NCBI GenBank assembly: GCA_008330645.1
Contig: VLTN01000040.1
Location: forward strand, 248,001 to 312,000
DNA from: Cafeteria roenbergensis
Taxonomy: Eukaryota > Sar > Bigyra > Bicosoecida > Cafeteriaceae
Direction of reading: 5' to 3'
DNA: 64,000 bases
Shown: one piece after another, positions 42,375-52,292 of the stretch
How the letters are laid out: the number at the start of each line of letters is the position of its first letter
How positions within the stretch are numbered: position 1 is the first letter of the stretch
Made by a program: the position numbers and the translations under genes
The notes under the pieces: generated by a model
The model's database searches: none
Told to the model about the DNA's origin: nothing
The model's input: only the letters and a program-made list of their open reading frames with translations

Positions 42375-42848
42375 ATGGCTGCCAAGGAGGGGGCCGTGAT
42401 GTTGCGCAGCGCAACGGGCCGGGCTGCAGCCACCCACCGAGAGGTTGCGCCGATGATTGAGCGCGTCCTGGCTGTGGTGGACGCCGACGGCTCCGGCGCG
42501 GTCGAGCTTTCCGAGCTTTGCGCCTACGCGAGCAATGTGTTTGCGGGGGCGATTCACGACCCAGGCCTTTGCAGGCTCTTTTCGGCGTTCGGCGTGGCGG
42601 GCGACGCCGCAAGCCTGGAGCGCCTGCGCGCGCTGTGCGGCACGGTGGGCGCCGGCGCTAGCGACAGGCTGACGCGGGACGAGTTCTTCGCGCTGCTTGT
42701 GGTTTTCAGTGCCGAAGACGAGGCTGAGCGGGCTCGGGCCCAACTTTCGTCCGGCTTCCGAGCCGGCTTGGGCCTTGGCGTGGCGGTGGCAGCGGCGGGC
42801 GCCACGCTGGCGTGGTTTGCTTTTCAGGCAGTGCAGCAACGGAGGTGA
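42375..42848 (+). CDS. Tail-anchored EF-hand protein, hypothetical
   Basis: Single exon, 157 residues. One canonical EF-hand loop, DADGSGAVELSE (36-47), has Asp at 1 and 3, Ser at 5, Gly at 6 and Glu at 12. A second degenerate EF-like region (SDRLTRDEFFALLVVF) lies near 95-115. The C-terminus has one hydrophobic segment, GLGLGVAVAAAGATLAWFAF (about 131-150), followed by QAVQQRR, so the protein is probably tail-anchored in an organelle or ER membrane with the calcium site in the cytosol. I know no named ortholog. The frame is open further upstream, but coding quality begins at this ATG. Confidence 0.72.
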   Translation: MAAKEGAVMLRSATGRAAATHREVAPMIERVLAVVDADGSGAVELSELCAYASNVFAGAIHDPGLCRLFSAFGVAGDAASLERLRALCGTVGAGASDRLTRDEFFALLVVFSAEDEAERARAQLSSGFRAGLGLGVAVAAAGATLAWFAFQAVQQRR

Positions 42849-43170
42849 CGCCCGCCCCCGTCGCGGTCTGCACGCGGCTGGGCGAGACCCGTGGGTGCCA
42901 GCCGCTGGATTGCAAAGCCCTCCCGGCCGGCCTCTTCCCTGCCCGTGTCTCCGCCCAGGGGCGAGTTCGCTGCGGGCGTTTCCGGCGCCGCGCTGTTGTG
43001 CGATTGAGCCCCCTTGCCCTCTGCCACCAGTTCAACTTGCCGCAGCATCAACTTGAGTCGTGATCACGCGCGCGTCGCCAGCCGATGGGACTCCCACTCG
43101 CGCAGCTTCCGTCGCCGCCACACCCAATCGGCGCTCAGTTCCCTGCCCATATCTTGCCCAGAACGTCGCC
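42849..43170. other. Intergenic, tandem plus-strand genes
   Basis: 322 bp between the EF-hand stop and the DsbA-like start. No feature recognised. Confidence 0.5.
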
Positions 43171-44090
43171 ATGCTCGGAATCGCCGCCGTCGTCGCGGCC
43201 GCCCTCGCTGCTACCGCTGTCGCACAGGTTCCAGTGCCCGCACGTCCCGACGGCTACCGCTACATGCCGCTGCCCAACCGCTCGGCCCCGCTGCAGCTGC
43301 ACGGGTACTTTGACCTCACATGCCCGGACTGCAAGGTGAGCCGCGCGGTGCCTGCGCCGGCTGGCGGGCACGGGGCGCAAGGCCGCACCTTCAACCCGAG
43401 GTCCGCAGCGCGTGCGGAGCCAACTTGAACCTCTGCGCGCCGCACCGACGCGGCGCGGGTGGGTGTGCGTGTGTGTGTGTGCGGGGCGACGCAAGCAGCG
43501 GCACCTGTGCGGGAGGCCAGTGCTGTGGCTGTCGAGGCGTCCCCCTCAGCCCCGCCACGCTGCCAGGGCCCACCGCGGTCTCGGGCGCTTTGCGTTGTCG
43601 CGGCATGTGTGCGCAGGACACCTGGGGCCCGCTCAAGGCGGCGCTCGCCGAGTTCAACTCGGCGCAGATCGGGTTCACCATGCACACCTTCTCGCTGGCC
43701 AACCACCGCTACGGCTTCACGGCGGCGTCCGGCGCCCACGCCGCGGAGAACGCCCACAAGGACCCCTTCGCGTGGATGGAGGCCATGTTCGCCAACCAGG
43801 ACAAGTTCTGGGACGAGCCCACCGACAACCTGACCGGCACGCAGGTGTTCGAGCTGTTCGGTCAGGTCGCCGAGGACGCCCCAGGGCTGCGCATCCCCAA
43901 GGACGAGTTTGTGGCGGCTCTCAAGTCGCGCCCCGTGAACCTCGCCACCCGCACGACGTGGAAGCTTGGGTGCGCCAACGCCGTGTCCAGCACCCCGACG
44001 TTCTTCGCCAACGGGGCCCGCTTCGCGGCCGACGATACCTGGACCAAGGCTCAGTGGGTGCAGTTCTTCAACCAGGTGCTGTCGCAGTAG
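43171..44090 (+). CDS. Secreted DsbA/thioredoxin-fold protein
   Basis: Exons 43171-43335 and 43617-44090, 212 residues, phase 0 junction with GTGAG donor and GCGCAG acceptor. A signal peptide (LGIAAVVAAALAATAVAQ) precedes HGYFDLTCPDCK, a thioredoxin-type C-x-x-C (Cys51, Cys54) right at the splice junction. An all-helical insert follows (about 90-165), as in DsbA-like folds, then SSTPTFFANGARF with the cis-proline at about 180 and a C-terminal amphipathic helix. It is likely an oxidoreductase of the secretory pathway or cell surface. The intron carries a GT-rich run near 43462-43482. Confidence 0.82.
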
Positions 44091-44666
44091 CTGCGGTTCC
44101 CTGCCCATGCACCCCCGCCGGCCGTGGGCCGCTCGGCCTCGCGTCCCTGCGCTCGCGCCTCCACTCCGCTCCCCTGCGTGGCCCGCCTTGCCGAATTTTG
44201 CCCTGTGATGTTGCCCGAGGGCGGCAGCACCAGCCAGCGCGCCGCCGCGCAGGCGCACGCACCTCCCCTCGCAAGTTCCCGGCGGCGCGCGCCAAAGCGG
44301 CAAGGCAGCCGCACAATAGCAAACACGCGAGGCACACGAAACCAGAAACCGCTGCCGGCGGTGAGGTGCCAGCCGTGGCGTGTGGAGGCGGGCGGCTGGA
44401 GTTGGCTCTGCCGCGCCCTCGGTGTCGGCGCCCAACCACACAGCTCGCGTCGGGCAAGCCACTCCGGGTTCCGGGCCAGGCGGGTGCTCAGCCGTCGCGC
44501 GCTCGCCCAGTGGCCCGAGTTGGCGTTGCCCTCTGCGAGAAGCCAATCGCCTGCGCCGGGAAGCGTTGCTCACAGGCTGGCGGCCGGCGCAGTTGAGAGC
44601 TCGAGGCCAGGCGGACCAGCTGCCGGTGCCAAGAGCTGCCCCTGCCGAGGCAGGAGGCGCCGCGTA
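44091..44666. other. Intergenic, upstream of giant disordered protein
   Basis: 576 bp. The frame of the downstream gene is open throughout, but its translation lacks an ATG that looks like a better start than 44667. GGCTCTGCC lies at 44404-44412. Confidence 0.4.
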
Positions 44667-47600
44667 ATGTCAAGCGCCCCATCGGCGTGCGCTGCGGTCG
44701 CTAGCGACGCGGTAGCCGCGTTGCCCGGGATGCCGACAGATTGCCGCTCGTTGCTTGCGGATGCGACATCTCCTCAGCAGCTGATTGCGGCCCTGGAGGC
44801 CGTGTCTTCGTCCCTGCGGCGCCATAATGGGCACTTTGTGCTGCTGCCTTCAGTTCCTCCGCCATCTGCCGAGGGCTGGGCAGGGGTTGAGGACAGTCCC
44901 GCGGACAGGCTGCGACGGCTGCAGAGCAGGGCGTTCCGGCTTCGGCAGCGCGAGCTCCAGGCTCTGGCGGAGGCTGCCCGCGAGATAGAAGCCAAGGGAA
45001 TTGCAGTGCTGTCGCCGGGGCGGCGGGAAGGGCAATCGGCGCAGGCAGCTGGCCCTTTGCGCTCATCGCACACCGCCCCGCAGGCGGTGGCCTCTGCGCT
45101 CGCCCCGCCAGCCAAGAGTGTGCCCCCAGCAGCCAGCGACCCGCCATCGTCGCTGCCGCAACCAGAAAACGACTCTCTGTCGGGCTCGTCCGCGCCCTCT
45201 GCGCGGAGCGCGGCGGGCAGCAGTCCAGGCCGCGCGGCGCGGGGCGTGCCGGCCCCGGAGCCGGCGTCAGCGCCCGCTCCTCGTGGGCTCGTGCCTCCCC
45301 GATCGGACGGCGCTCCTGCCCGGCCCTTGGCGGCTGACGACGTTGGCAGGGCTCCCCGAGGAGCTGGCCCAAGCTTCGGCCCACGTTCCCAGCAAAAGGG
45401 CTCTGCAGCTCTGCCGGATCCTGCCACCAGCTCAGGCGCTTCCGCGAAGACGGCCAGCGACTCTGTTGGTGGCGCCACCACGACGGCGTGCGCAGCGCCT
45501 GACGGGACGGCGACCACTGTCGCCGGCGTGCCCGCGCTCAGCACCCTGCCCGGTGCTGCGCTATCGGGGCTGGGGTCCGGCGCGGGCTCGGCTCCGCAGT
45601 CCGCCCCAATGACGCCCAACACGCGTCTGATGGCGCAGCAGTCGGCCCGCATCCGGGAGGTCACCATGAAGCTCGCAGCGCTGCAGCGCAGCCCGATGCC
45701 AGCGCCGCCCCCGACGCCGCCCGCGTATCGGCTTGCGACCATGGCGTCTGGCTCTGCCACGCTCTTCGCAACGTCGCCCGCGACACCGGCCCCTGTTGCA
45801 GGCGCGCAGCAGCCGTCCCAGCCTCGCCCTCATCGCTCCCAGCCCGCTCCTGCAACGGCGCCGTCCCCGCCATCAGCCCTCGAGCCAACGCAGCCGCCGG
45901 CGCTCGGCCGCTCCGGCAATCTCGCGAGCCCGCCCCGGCACCGCCAATCCCACGAGTACGACCCTCCAGGCGGCCCGCCCGGGCTTCCAGCAGCCGCGCA
46001 GCCCCTTGCTCTGCCGCCCGCTGGCCACCGCCCGGCCCGGGGCCTTGAGCAAGCGCCGCCCGGAGTTGTCCGCGGCGAGACGCCCGGCCCTCGGCCTGCC
46101 CCTCAGGCAGCGGGGCCCCCTAAGCTGCCCCCGCATCCAGAGACTGTTCGTGGCCACGGGCGGGCCACTCCCGGCCCAGAAGCCGACGGCTCCGTCGTGG
46201 ACGGCTCTGCCGTGGACGGCTCCGCTCAGAGCAAGAGTGCGACGAACCAAGCCTGTGGCCCGCTTGTGATCGGACAAGCGAGCGAGCCCCTGCGCCACGT
46301 CCCGTCTGTTCGCTCTGCCGGTGACTCGAGTGGCGACAATGTTGCTTGTGGTGCTGGAGCTGGATTCGGTGCGAAATCTGTGGCTGGCTCTCATCCTCCT
46401 TCTGCTTCAACTACTTCTGGTCCTGGTGCTGGTGCTTCTGGTGCTGGTGTGCCAGAGGTTCCGCCTCTGGAGCCGCCTCCACGGCTGCTTCCACAGCGAA
46501 CGACACCGACGGCGCCATGGCCAGCAGAGCCGGCGACATCAGATGCGCAGTGGCCGCCTCCTCCACTGACGCACGCAACGCCCCCGCCGACCGCCCGGCA
46601 AGCAGCGGCGCTGGCAGTAGCGCCGGCTCCGGTGTCAGCCGCGCCTGGCGTGGCCACTGGCCCGCCCTCTGCAACTGCTGCGTGGCCACCTGCAGCCGTA
46701 GCAGCCAGCGCAGCACCACCGGCTCCGGTGGCCTCAGCTGTCCACCAGCCAGGGCCACTGGCCACTGCGGCCTCTCTGCCTCAGCGGGGGGCCGTTGCCC
46801 AGCATGCGGTCCACGCCTGGCCTCACGAAGCAGCAGCGCCTGGTGTGACGGCTTGGCCGGCGGTTGCTGGCGCGTGGCCCCCCGCCCCAGCCCAAAAGTC
46901 TGACGCCGCCGAACCGCCCAAGCCAGCTGTGGATTCAGAACCGGCCTCAGCGTCGTCAACGGCGGCTTGGCCACCGCCCCCAGCACCATCACCAGCACCA
47001 GCACCAGCACCAGAGCCAGCGCCTCTTGCAGAGGCTTGGCCACCGGCCCCGCCAACCACGGTTTGGCCACCGACGTCACAGACCGCTGCTCTCCCGGCAA
47101 CCGATTCGGGGCCTTCAGCGCTGCACGTGGAGCCGCGCCATCTGGCCGCCGCCCCGCTGCCGTCCTCGGCGCCACTGGGGACCGCAGGCCATGCTGCAGC
47201 ACCCGCCCGCATGCTCGCCCAGCCGCGCGCCTCTGGGACCGGCCCTGCCAGCTCTGCCGACGGTCGGAGCAACACGGCCCTGCTGAGCGAGCTTCAGTCC
47301 AGCATCGCCATCGCAAACACGCTCCTGGACGGGGCAGGCGCCCCCTTCACCACGCCTCCCCTCTCGCCAGCCGGGCTCGTGCGCCAGGCGCGAGCAGCCA
47401 ATGGCCAGAGCAGTCGGCAGGAGACGTCCGATGGCAGCGGCCAGAGCCGGCAGAACCAGCAGGGGCGCTGGCAGACGGAGACTCAGCAGCACCAGCAGCA
47501 GCAGCAGCCGCAGCACCCGCAGCACCCGCAGCATCACGGTGCGCCGTCGCGGCCAGTGGCGTCATCAGGCCTCGTGGTCTCTGTGGCGCGCCACCACCCA

Positions 47601-50600
47601 CTTGGCGGCACGGCTTCGGGTGCAGACGCGTTGGCCGTGGACGGCGCGACGCAATCGGCGTGCGCGTCGCCAGTGCCCCGAAACACTGCGCCGCCGGCAC
47701 CAGACCGGGCCCCCGCCGCGGCTCCGGGGTGGCACCATCCGTACTCGACCGCGCAGGCAGGACTCGCAGGTGCCCCCCTGGCAGCGCGGGGCACGGACGA
47801 ATCAGCGGCGGCGTCCTCGGCAGGGCTCACTGCGTCCGCTGGCGCAGCCGCTGAGCCCGCCGCACGCCCCTCTGCTGTGCAAGGCAGCCAGCCCCAGGCT
47901 GCCTGGCCGCCGCCCCCGCGCGGCTTCGGTGCCCACGCCTTCGCCAGCCGCGCTCGAGCAGACGCGGCGGGCGACGAGGCGGGCCCCCACAGCCCTCCTG
48001 CGAGCCCTCGCCCCGGCAAGCTCCCTGCCTCTTCCTCGTCGCCCTCGGCCTCGGCCCCGGCCTCGCCCACAGCCCGGCAGCCCCGCTGGACCTCCGTGGA
48101 GACCACTCGCGAGGAGGCCCGTGCCATGCACCGCCTCATCAGACGGCTCACCATCCTCACCGACCCCACCGCGGTGGCCGCGGCGCCTGCTCTGCCGCAG
48201 ACGCAGCCGCAGACAGCCCCGGCGCCCGCGTCGTCTCGAGCGCCTGACGGCGGATTTTCCACCACTCGCGGGTCAGGTGCCCACCAGAGCCGCATCACTC
48301 GCGCGCCGGGTCGCCAGCTCCGGTCGCAGCCTGGAGGCGGCCTAGCGGGCAGTCCAGGCGGCGAGCCAGCAGGACAGCAGCCCGGCCGGCATGACCGGCG
48401 CCACGGCGAGCCAGCGGGTGGGGCTGCTAGGGGCGATGCCGCCGGCACGCACACGGATGATGCCGACCCCGACATCAGGGAGGACGGCCACACCGACGCG
48501 GGCAGCGACCTCATTGAGACCGCATACCAGCGGTTCCAGCAGAGTCTCGCAGAGGCCACACACGCAGCTGCGGTGCCCCCCGGGGCGTGGCCGCCCATGC
48601 CAGCAGCTGGTCCCATGGCGGGCCCGGCGTCGGCCCGACCCGCTGTCTCTCGGGGCGGCGGTTCAGCCCCGGGAGAGCCGGCGTCGAACAGTCGCCCATC
48701 TCACCAGTCGCAGCAGGGACACCGTGCCTGGCAGAGCCATGCGGGGTTGCAAGACCGGCACGGCAGCAGCGCGGCGCTCCCAACCGGCGACCGCGCCCCG
48801 TCGTCCGCGCAGATTCGGCACATCGGAGGACCAGACGGCGCGTGGCCAGCGCGCCCCGACGGCGCCCTGGTCAGGTCTGTGAGCTCCGCCGGCCGCACGC
48901 CGGTGGACTGGCCCGTGCTCGAGGGGCCGGGGGGGCGCGCCGGCGGGCTGGAGTCCCGTCCGCCTCTGCCCCCCCCCTCAATGGCTGGAGACAGCCCTGT
49001 GGGGCCTGGCACGGGGGCCGTCCCCGCGCCAGGGGTTGCTTTGCACCCGCCAGCCGCCTTGGTCCCCGCCGCGGCGTCCGTCACGTGGCGAGTTCACGGC
49101 GGCACGCTCGTGGTGCAGGAGCAGGAATGGGAAGAGGCGCCACCCGCCGCCGCTCACCGCATCCCGCAAACGCGGCACATTGGCAGCTTTGCGCCGGCGG
49201 TGGCTGCCGCCACTGGGTACGGATACCCCTCCCACGAGGGCCTGGGCGGACATGCTGGGTACGGCCCTGCTGGCGGCGCCACCAGCGCGCCTGCGAGAGG
49301 CAGGACCGGCAGAGCCCCGGACGGAAGAGGCGCGGGGGCGGGGGCGGTCCCCGTGAACGAGGCAGTTGCAGCTCTGTCCCCGAGCGGTCGGCGCGGCCGC
49401 CGCAGAGGCGGGTGGCAGGAGGTATTGGCTGAGCGTCGGCAGAGCTCGGAGACCCTCACTGTTCGTCCCCCCACGCGAGCGCTGTCGCGATCGCGATTGC
49501 GTATTCTGGCGGAGCCAGCGGCGTCCGGCTCTGCCGGATCAGAGGCCGGCTTCTTTGCCACCGCCACGGCCACGCCCGCTCCGCCAACGGCACCGCTGTC
49601 CCGCGCGGGCGGAGTACGCGGCAGGCGAGAGCGAGGCCTGTCTGGCGGCGGGTGGGTCGAGCACGAGGCGACGGAACGGGCAGCCGGCGGAGGCGGCGGC
49701 GGCGTCGGTGGCCGTCCCCCCATTGGAAGGCTAGCAGGCGACGGTGTGTCGGATCCCGACGGCGGCCGCCACAGGCGGGGGGGCGGGTCGTCGTGGGGCC
49801 GGGGGAGCGCAGGCGGGCTCGGCGGCTCGGCCGACGGCTCGAGAGCAGGCGGTCATCGCGACTTGGGGGACGTGCGCGACGGGCCGCGCAGCGCACGCGC
49901 CCCTGCTGAGGCAGGGGACCGCTGGGGCAGAGGCGGCGCGCGTGGAGGCTACGTGAGCGGGGGCGTCGGAGGTGGCGGCCGCGGTGGCTGGCCGGTGACC
50001 GGTCAGGCCACTCCAGCTGCTCTTTCCCAGCCCAGAGGTCAGACACGGACACTGGCACAGGCTGCCCCTGCGCCTGTCCCTAGCGCTGGCCCTGGCGCTG
50101 GCGCTGGTGCAGCTGGCGACGACGGCGGCAGCTTGCCGGGTCGCGACGCCTATTTTCGCGGCGGGCCGCCTTTGCGCTCCGGTGCCCAGGCGCACCACCT
50201 GCGAGGCGGCAGCGACGAGGACGAGTGGCTGCCCACGTCCTCGCCGAGCGTGACCCTGCGCGTTGTGCGCGGCGCGCACGCCTCGGCGTGGGGCCGCGAT
50301 GCAGGGAGCGTTGGCTCTGGCTGGCACTCCGACGGGCTCACAGATGCCCGCGGGGACGGGCACTCGCAGCGGCCGGCCAGCCCTCGGGCTCAGTTCGGGG
50401 GCGGTACTGCGGGTCCGGCAAGTGCGGGAGAGCAGCGTCTGCCCGACTACGGGCCGGCAGTGGCATGGCCGGCGACCGGCGAGCGCCTGGATGCTCCGAC
50501 TCGCGGCCAGCACGCCGAGGGGCGCTGGCACCAGGGCCGTGCCGGACACGACGCCAGCGCCCGTGGCGGAGCCACAGACGCCGGGCTGGAGATGCCCGCT

Positions 50601-50816
50601 ACTGACCGGCAACTGCAGCGTGGGGGCAGGGCGCAATCCCCGCAGCGCCGCCAATCGACTCAGCCGCAGACTACCACGCTGGACCCGCGGGGACGAGACT
50701 CGCGCCCAGCCCGCAGGGCGGGCGGGCCGACTCGCTCAAAGTCCCGCTCGGGCGCAAGCGAGGCTCGGGGCCGCCTCATGCCATGGGAGCTAGCTCGCGC
50801 CAAGCGCGACTGGTGA
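44667..50816 (+). CDS. Giant disordered protein with Trp-Pro-Pro motifs, hypothetical
   Basis: Single exon, 2049 residues from the ATG at 44667. The N-terminus (about 20-130) is helical (SPQQLIAALEAVSSSLRR and ADRLRRLQSRAFRLRQRELQ), the likely folded part. The rest is Pro/Ala/Gly/Ser-rich. Short helices recur: SARIREVTMKLAALQRS, LLSELQSSIAIANTLLDG, EEARAMHRLIRRLTIL and LIETAYQRFQQSLAEA. Eight W-P-P motifs in Ala/Pro context, about 15 W-P pairs in all, and two RHIG motifs are spaced along it. The later half is Gly/Arg-rich (RGG-like), ending LMPWELARAKRDW. RGG-type and Trp motifs suit a condensate or RNA-granule protein, but that is inference. No family recognised. A 46-codon patch near 46320-46460 uses unusual T-ending codons. 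Confidence 0.7.
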   Translation: MSSAPSACAAVASDAVAALPGMPTDCRSLLADATSPQQLIAALEAVSSSLRRHNGHFVLLPSVPPPSAEGWAGVEDSPADRLRRLQSRAFRLRQRELQALAEAAREIEAKGIAVLSPGRREGQSAQAAGPLRSSHTAPQAVASALAPPAKSVPPAASDPPSSLPQPENDSLSGSSAPSARSAAGSSPGRAARGVPAPEPASAPAPRGLVPPRSDGAPARPLAADDVGRAPRGAGPSFGPRSQQKGSAALPDPATSSGASAKTASDSVGGATTTACAAPDGTATTVAGVPALSTLPGAALSGLGSGAGSAPQSAPMTPNTRLMAQQSARIREVTMKLAALQRSPMPAPPPTPPAYRLATMASGSATLFATSPATPAPVAGAQQPSQPRPHRSQPAPATAPSPPSALEPTQPPALGRSGNLASPPRHRQSHEYDPPGGPPGLPAAAQPLALPPAGHRPARGLEQAPPGVVRGETPGPRPAPQAAGPPKLPPHPETVRGHGRATPGPEADGSVVDGSAVDGSAQSKSATNQACGPLVIGQASEPLRHVPSVRSAGDSSGDNVACGAGAGFGAKSVAGSHPPSASTTSGPGAGASGAGVPEVPPLEPPPRLLPQRTTPTAPWPAEPATSDAQWPPPPLTHATPPPTARQAAALAVAPAPVSAAPGVATGPPSATAAWPPAAVAASAAPPAPVASAVHQPGPLATAASLPQRGAVAQHAVHAWPHEAAAPGVTAWPAVAGAWPPAPAQKSDAAEPPKPAVDSEPASASSTAAWPPPPAPSPAPAPAPEPAPLAEAWPPAPPTTVWPPTSQTAALPATDSGPSALHVEPRHLAAAPLPSSAPLGTAGHAAAPARMLAQPRASGTGPASSADGRSNTALLSELQSSIAIANTLLDGAGAPFTTPPLSPAGLVRQARAANGQSSRQETSDGSGQSRQNQQGRWQTETQQHQQQQQPQHPQHPQHHGAPSRPVASSGLVVSVARHHPLGGTASGADALAVDGATQSACASPVPRNTAPPAPDRAPAAAPGWHHPYSTAQAGLAGAPLAARGTDESAAASSAGLTASAGAAAEPAARPSAVQGSQPQAAWPPPPRGFGAHAFASRARADAAGDEAGPHSPPASPRPGKLPASSSSPSASAPASPTARQPRWTSVETTREEARAMHRLIRRLTILTDPTAVAAAPALPQTQPQTAPAPASSRAPDGGFSTTRGSGAHQSRITRAPGRQLRSQPGGGLAGSPGGEPAGQQPGRHDRRHGEPAGGAARGDAAGTHTDDADPDIREDGHTDAGSDLIETAYQRFQQSLAEATHAAAVPPGAWPPMPAAGPMAGPASARPAVSRGGGSAPGEPASNSRPSHQSQQGHRAWQSHAGLQDRHGSSAALPTGDRAPSSAQIRHIGGPDGAWPARPDGALVRSVSSAGRTPVDWPVLEGPGGRAGGLESRPPLPPPSMAGDSPVGPGTGAVPAPGVALHPPAALVPAAASVTWRVHGGTLVVQEQEWEEAPPAAAHRIPQTRHIGSFAPAVAAATGYGYPSHEGLGGHAGYGPAGGATSAPARGRTGRAPDGRGAGAGAVPVNEAVAALSPSGRRGRRRGGWQEVLAERRQSSETLTVRPPTRALSRSRLRILAEPAASGSAGSEAGFFATATATPAPPTAPLSRAGGVRGRRERGLSGGGWVEHEATERAAGGGGGGVGGRPPIGRLAGDGVSDPDGGRHRRGGGSSWGRGSAGGLGGSADGSRAGGHRDLGDVRDGPRSARAPAEAGDRWGRGGARGGYVSGGVGGGGRGGWPVTGQATPAALSQPRGQTRTLAQAAPAPVPSAGPGAGAGAAGDDGGSLPGRDAYFRGGPPLRSGAQAHHLRGGSDEDEWLPTSSPSVTLRVVRGAHASAWGRDAGSVGSGWHSDGLTDARGDGHSQRPASPRAQFGGGTAGPASAGEQRLPDYGPAVAWPATGERLDAPTRGQHAEGRWHQGRAGHDASARGGATDAGLEMPATDRQLQRGGRAQSPQRRQSTQPQTTTLDPRGRDSRPARRAGGPTRSKSRSGASEARGRLMPWELARAKRDW

Positions 50817-51143
50817 GGCGCGGCCAGGCGAGCCTTGGCGATTGATCTGCCGCGCGGCGCGACGGGGGCAAGGGACAGACACAGCGACTCCTCATGCGCA
50901 GCCAAGTGTCAATGTGTTGTGCTGCATTGCGTCTGTTTGCGTGGTCACGACCGATTGCCGGGAGCGCAACATTGTTGTTCAGCGCACGACGCTTCCTGCG
51001 CCGGCTTTTGGTCAGAGAGGCAAGCAGTGTGTGCGCATCACGGCAGGCACCGCTGACCCTGGGCCGGGCACGCACGCAAGCGAGCCGCCGGCTCACAAGG
51101 CTCGGGTTTGCGCCGGGCCTGACGCAAGCGTGTGCACAGCTCA
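50817..51143. other. Convergent intergenic
   Basis: 327 bp between convergent stops of the giant disordered protein and the histidine-phosphatase gene. No feature recognised. Confidence 0.5.
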
Positions 51144-52292
51144 TTAAAACACTGCATCCAGGGGGCCAGACGCGGCCGCTGGCTCAGCACTGGCAGCAGC
51201 ATCCATCTCGTAGCCCCCTGGGGCGTCGTCGTCAACGGGCATGTCGTCGTGGCCCTTGGGCGAGGCCTCGCCCTCGCCGGCCTCCTTGCCCAGGCCCTCC
51301 GCCGCCTCCTCGGCCACCGCGTCTGCGGAGGGCGGGCCCTCGAGGTGGTCCTTCACCCCCCACGCCCCGATCCTCCAAGATCCCCCCAAAGCGACCACGT
51401 GGGGGGGGCAGAGCACCGCGAGGGCCTCGAGCTCGTCGCGGCTCATGCGCCCGTATCTTCCGCAGCTGGGGTCTGCCAGGGCCGCGCCTTCAGCCGCCGC
51501 CGCCGCACCAAGCGTACCAGCCGCGCCTGGCAAAGGTGCAGCGCCCCCTGGCGGGGATGCTGCTGCTGCCGGCGCTTCTGCTGCGGCTCCAGGTGCCGGA
51601 TCCGACGCCGCCCGCAGCGGGCCCAGGGCGCGGTGCACCGCTGCGGGGCAGAAGCGGTCCTCGTCATCCGCACACTCGTCTGTGGAGTGCACAAGGATGT
51701 TAATCGCCGCGTTGGGTCGGCGCATGCGCGTGCTGTTGGGCGGCGCGATGCCCTTGGCCAGTCGGGCAAGGTCTCCTAAACAGCCCCCGTGCGTCACCAG
51801 GAGTGCGGAGCCTCCTCGCGCCCGCGCGACCGCCTCGCACGCAACGGCCGAGACCCGCGCGAAGCGCTGGCGAAAGCTCTCGCCGCCGCCCGAGGGCTGG
51901 CAGTCCACGCCGCGCTCCCAGGCCTTGGCCGCCTTGCCGTCGCGATTCATCACCATGTCCCACGTCCAGCCCTGCCAAGAGCCAAGGTGGGTCTCGCGCA
52001 GCCGCTCGTCGCGCGTCAGCGCCAGGGGGCCAGCGGTGCACACCCCGTGCCGGTTGAGCGTCCCAACGATGGCGTCGGCCGTGCAGGCGGCGCGCCCAAG
52101 GTCGCTGCTGGCCGCGAACTGAAGGCCTCCCACCACCACCCGCCACTGCAGGTCCTCCGCAAGCCTTGCCGCAGTCCTTGCAGCTTGCCAACGACCGACA
52201 TTGTTGAGGGGTGTGTCGATGTGCCCCTGGAGCCTCCCGGCGACGTTCCAGGGGGTCTCCCCGTGGCGGATGACGACCACCGGAGTTTCCAT
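51144..52292 (-). CDS. Histidine phosphatase (phosphoglycerate mutase-like)
   Basis: Branch-1 histidine phosphatase superfamily. Single exon, 382 residues. VVVIRHGETPWN at residues 5-16 carries the catalytic RHG. LQGHIDTPLNNVG, a SSDLGRA-type arginine segment, LRETHLGSWQGW with the acid Glu, GGGESFRQRF and LLVTHGG with the second catalytic His all appear in the usual order. The first 230 residues form the enzyme domain, similar to bacterial and plant cobC/GpmB-type phosphatases. The remaining 150 are Ala/Pro/Glu-rich and probably disordered. Substrate cannot be told from sequence; 'phosphoglycerate mutase' is only the family label. Divergent from the next gene. Confidence 0.88.
   Translation of the reverse strand: METPVVVIRHGETPWNVAGRLQGHIDTPLNNVGRWQAARTAARLAEDLQWRVVVGGLQFAASSDLGRAACTADAIVGTLNRHGVCTAGPLALTRDERLRETHLGSWQGWTWDMVMNRDGKAAKAWERGVDCQPSGGGESFRQRFARVSAVACEAVARARGGSALLVTHGGCLGDLARLAKGIAPPNSTRMRRPNAAINILVHSTDECADDEDRFCPAAVHRALGPLRAASDPAPGAAAEAPAAAASPPGGAAPLPGAAGTLGAAAAAEGAALADPSCGRYGRMSRDELEALAVLCPPHVVALGGSWRIGAWGVKDHLEGPPSADAVAEEAAEGLGKEAGEGEASPKGHDDMPVDDDAPGGYEMDAAASAEPAAASGPLDAVF

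Noticed and set aside
46321-46569. Hydrophobic Leu/Val-rich frame resembling a membrane helix
   Set aside because: It is the +1-type shadow of the T-rich codon island in the giant protein; no gene structure surrounds it.
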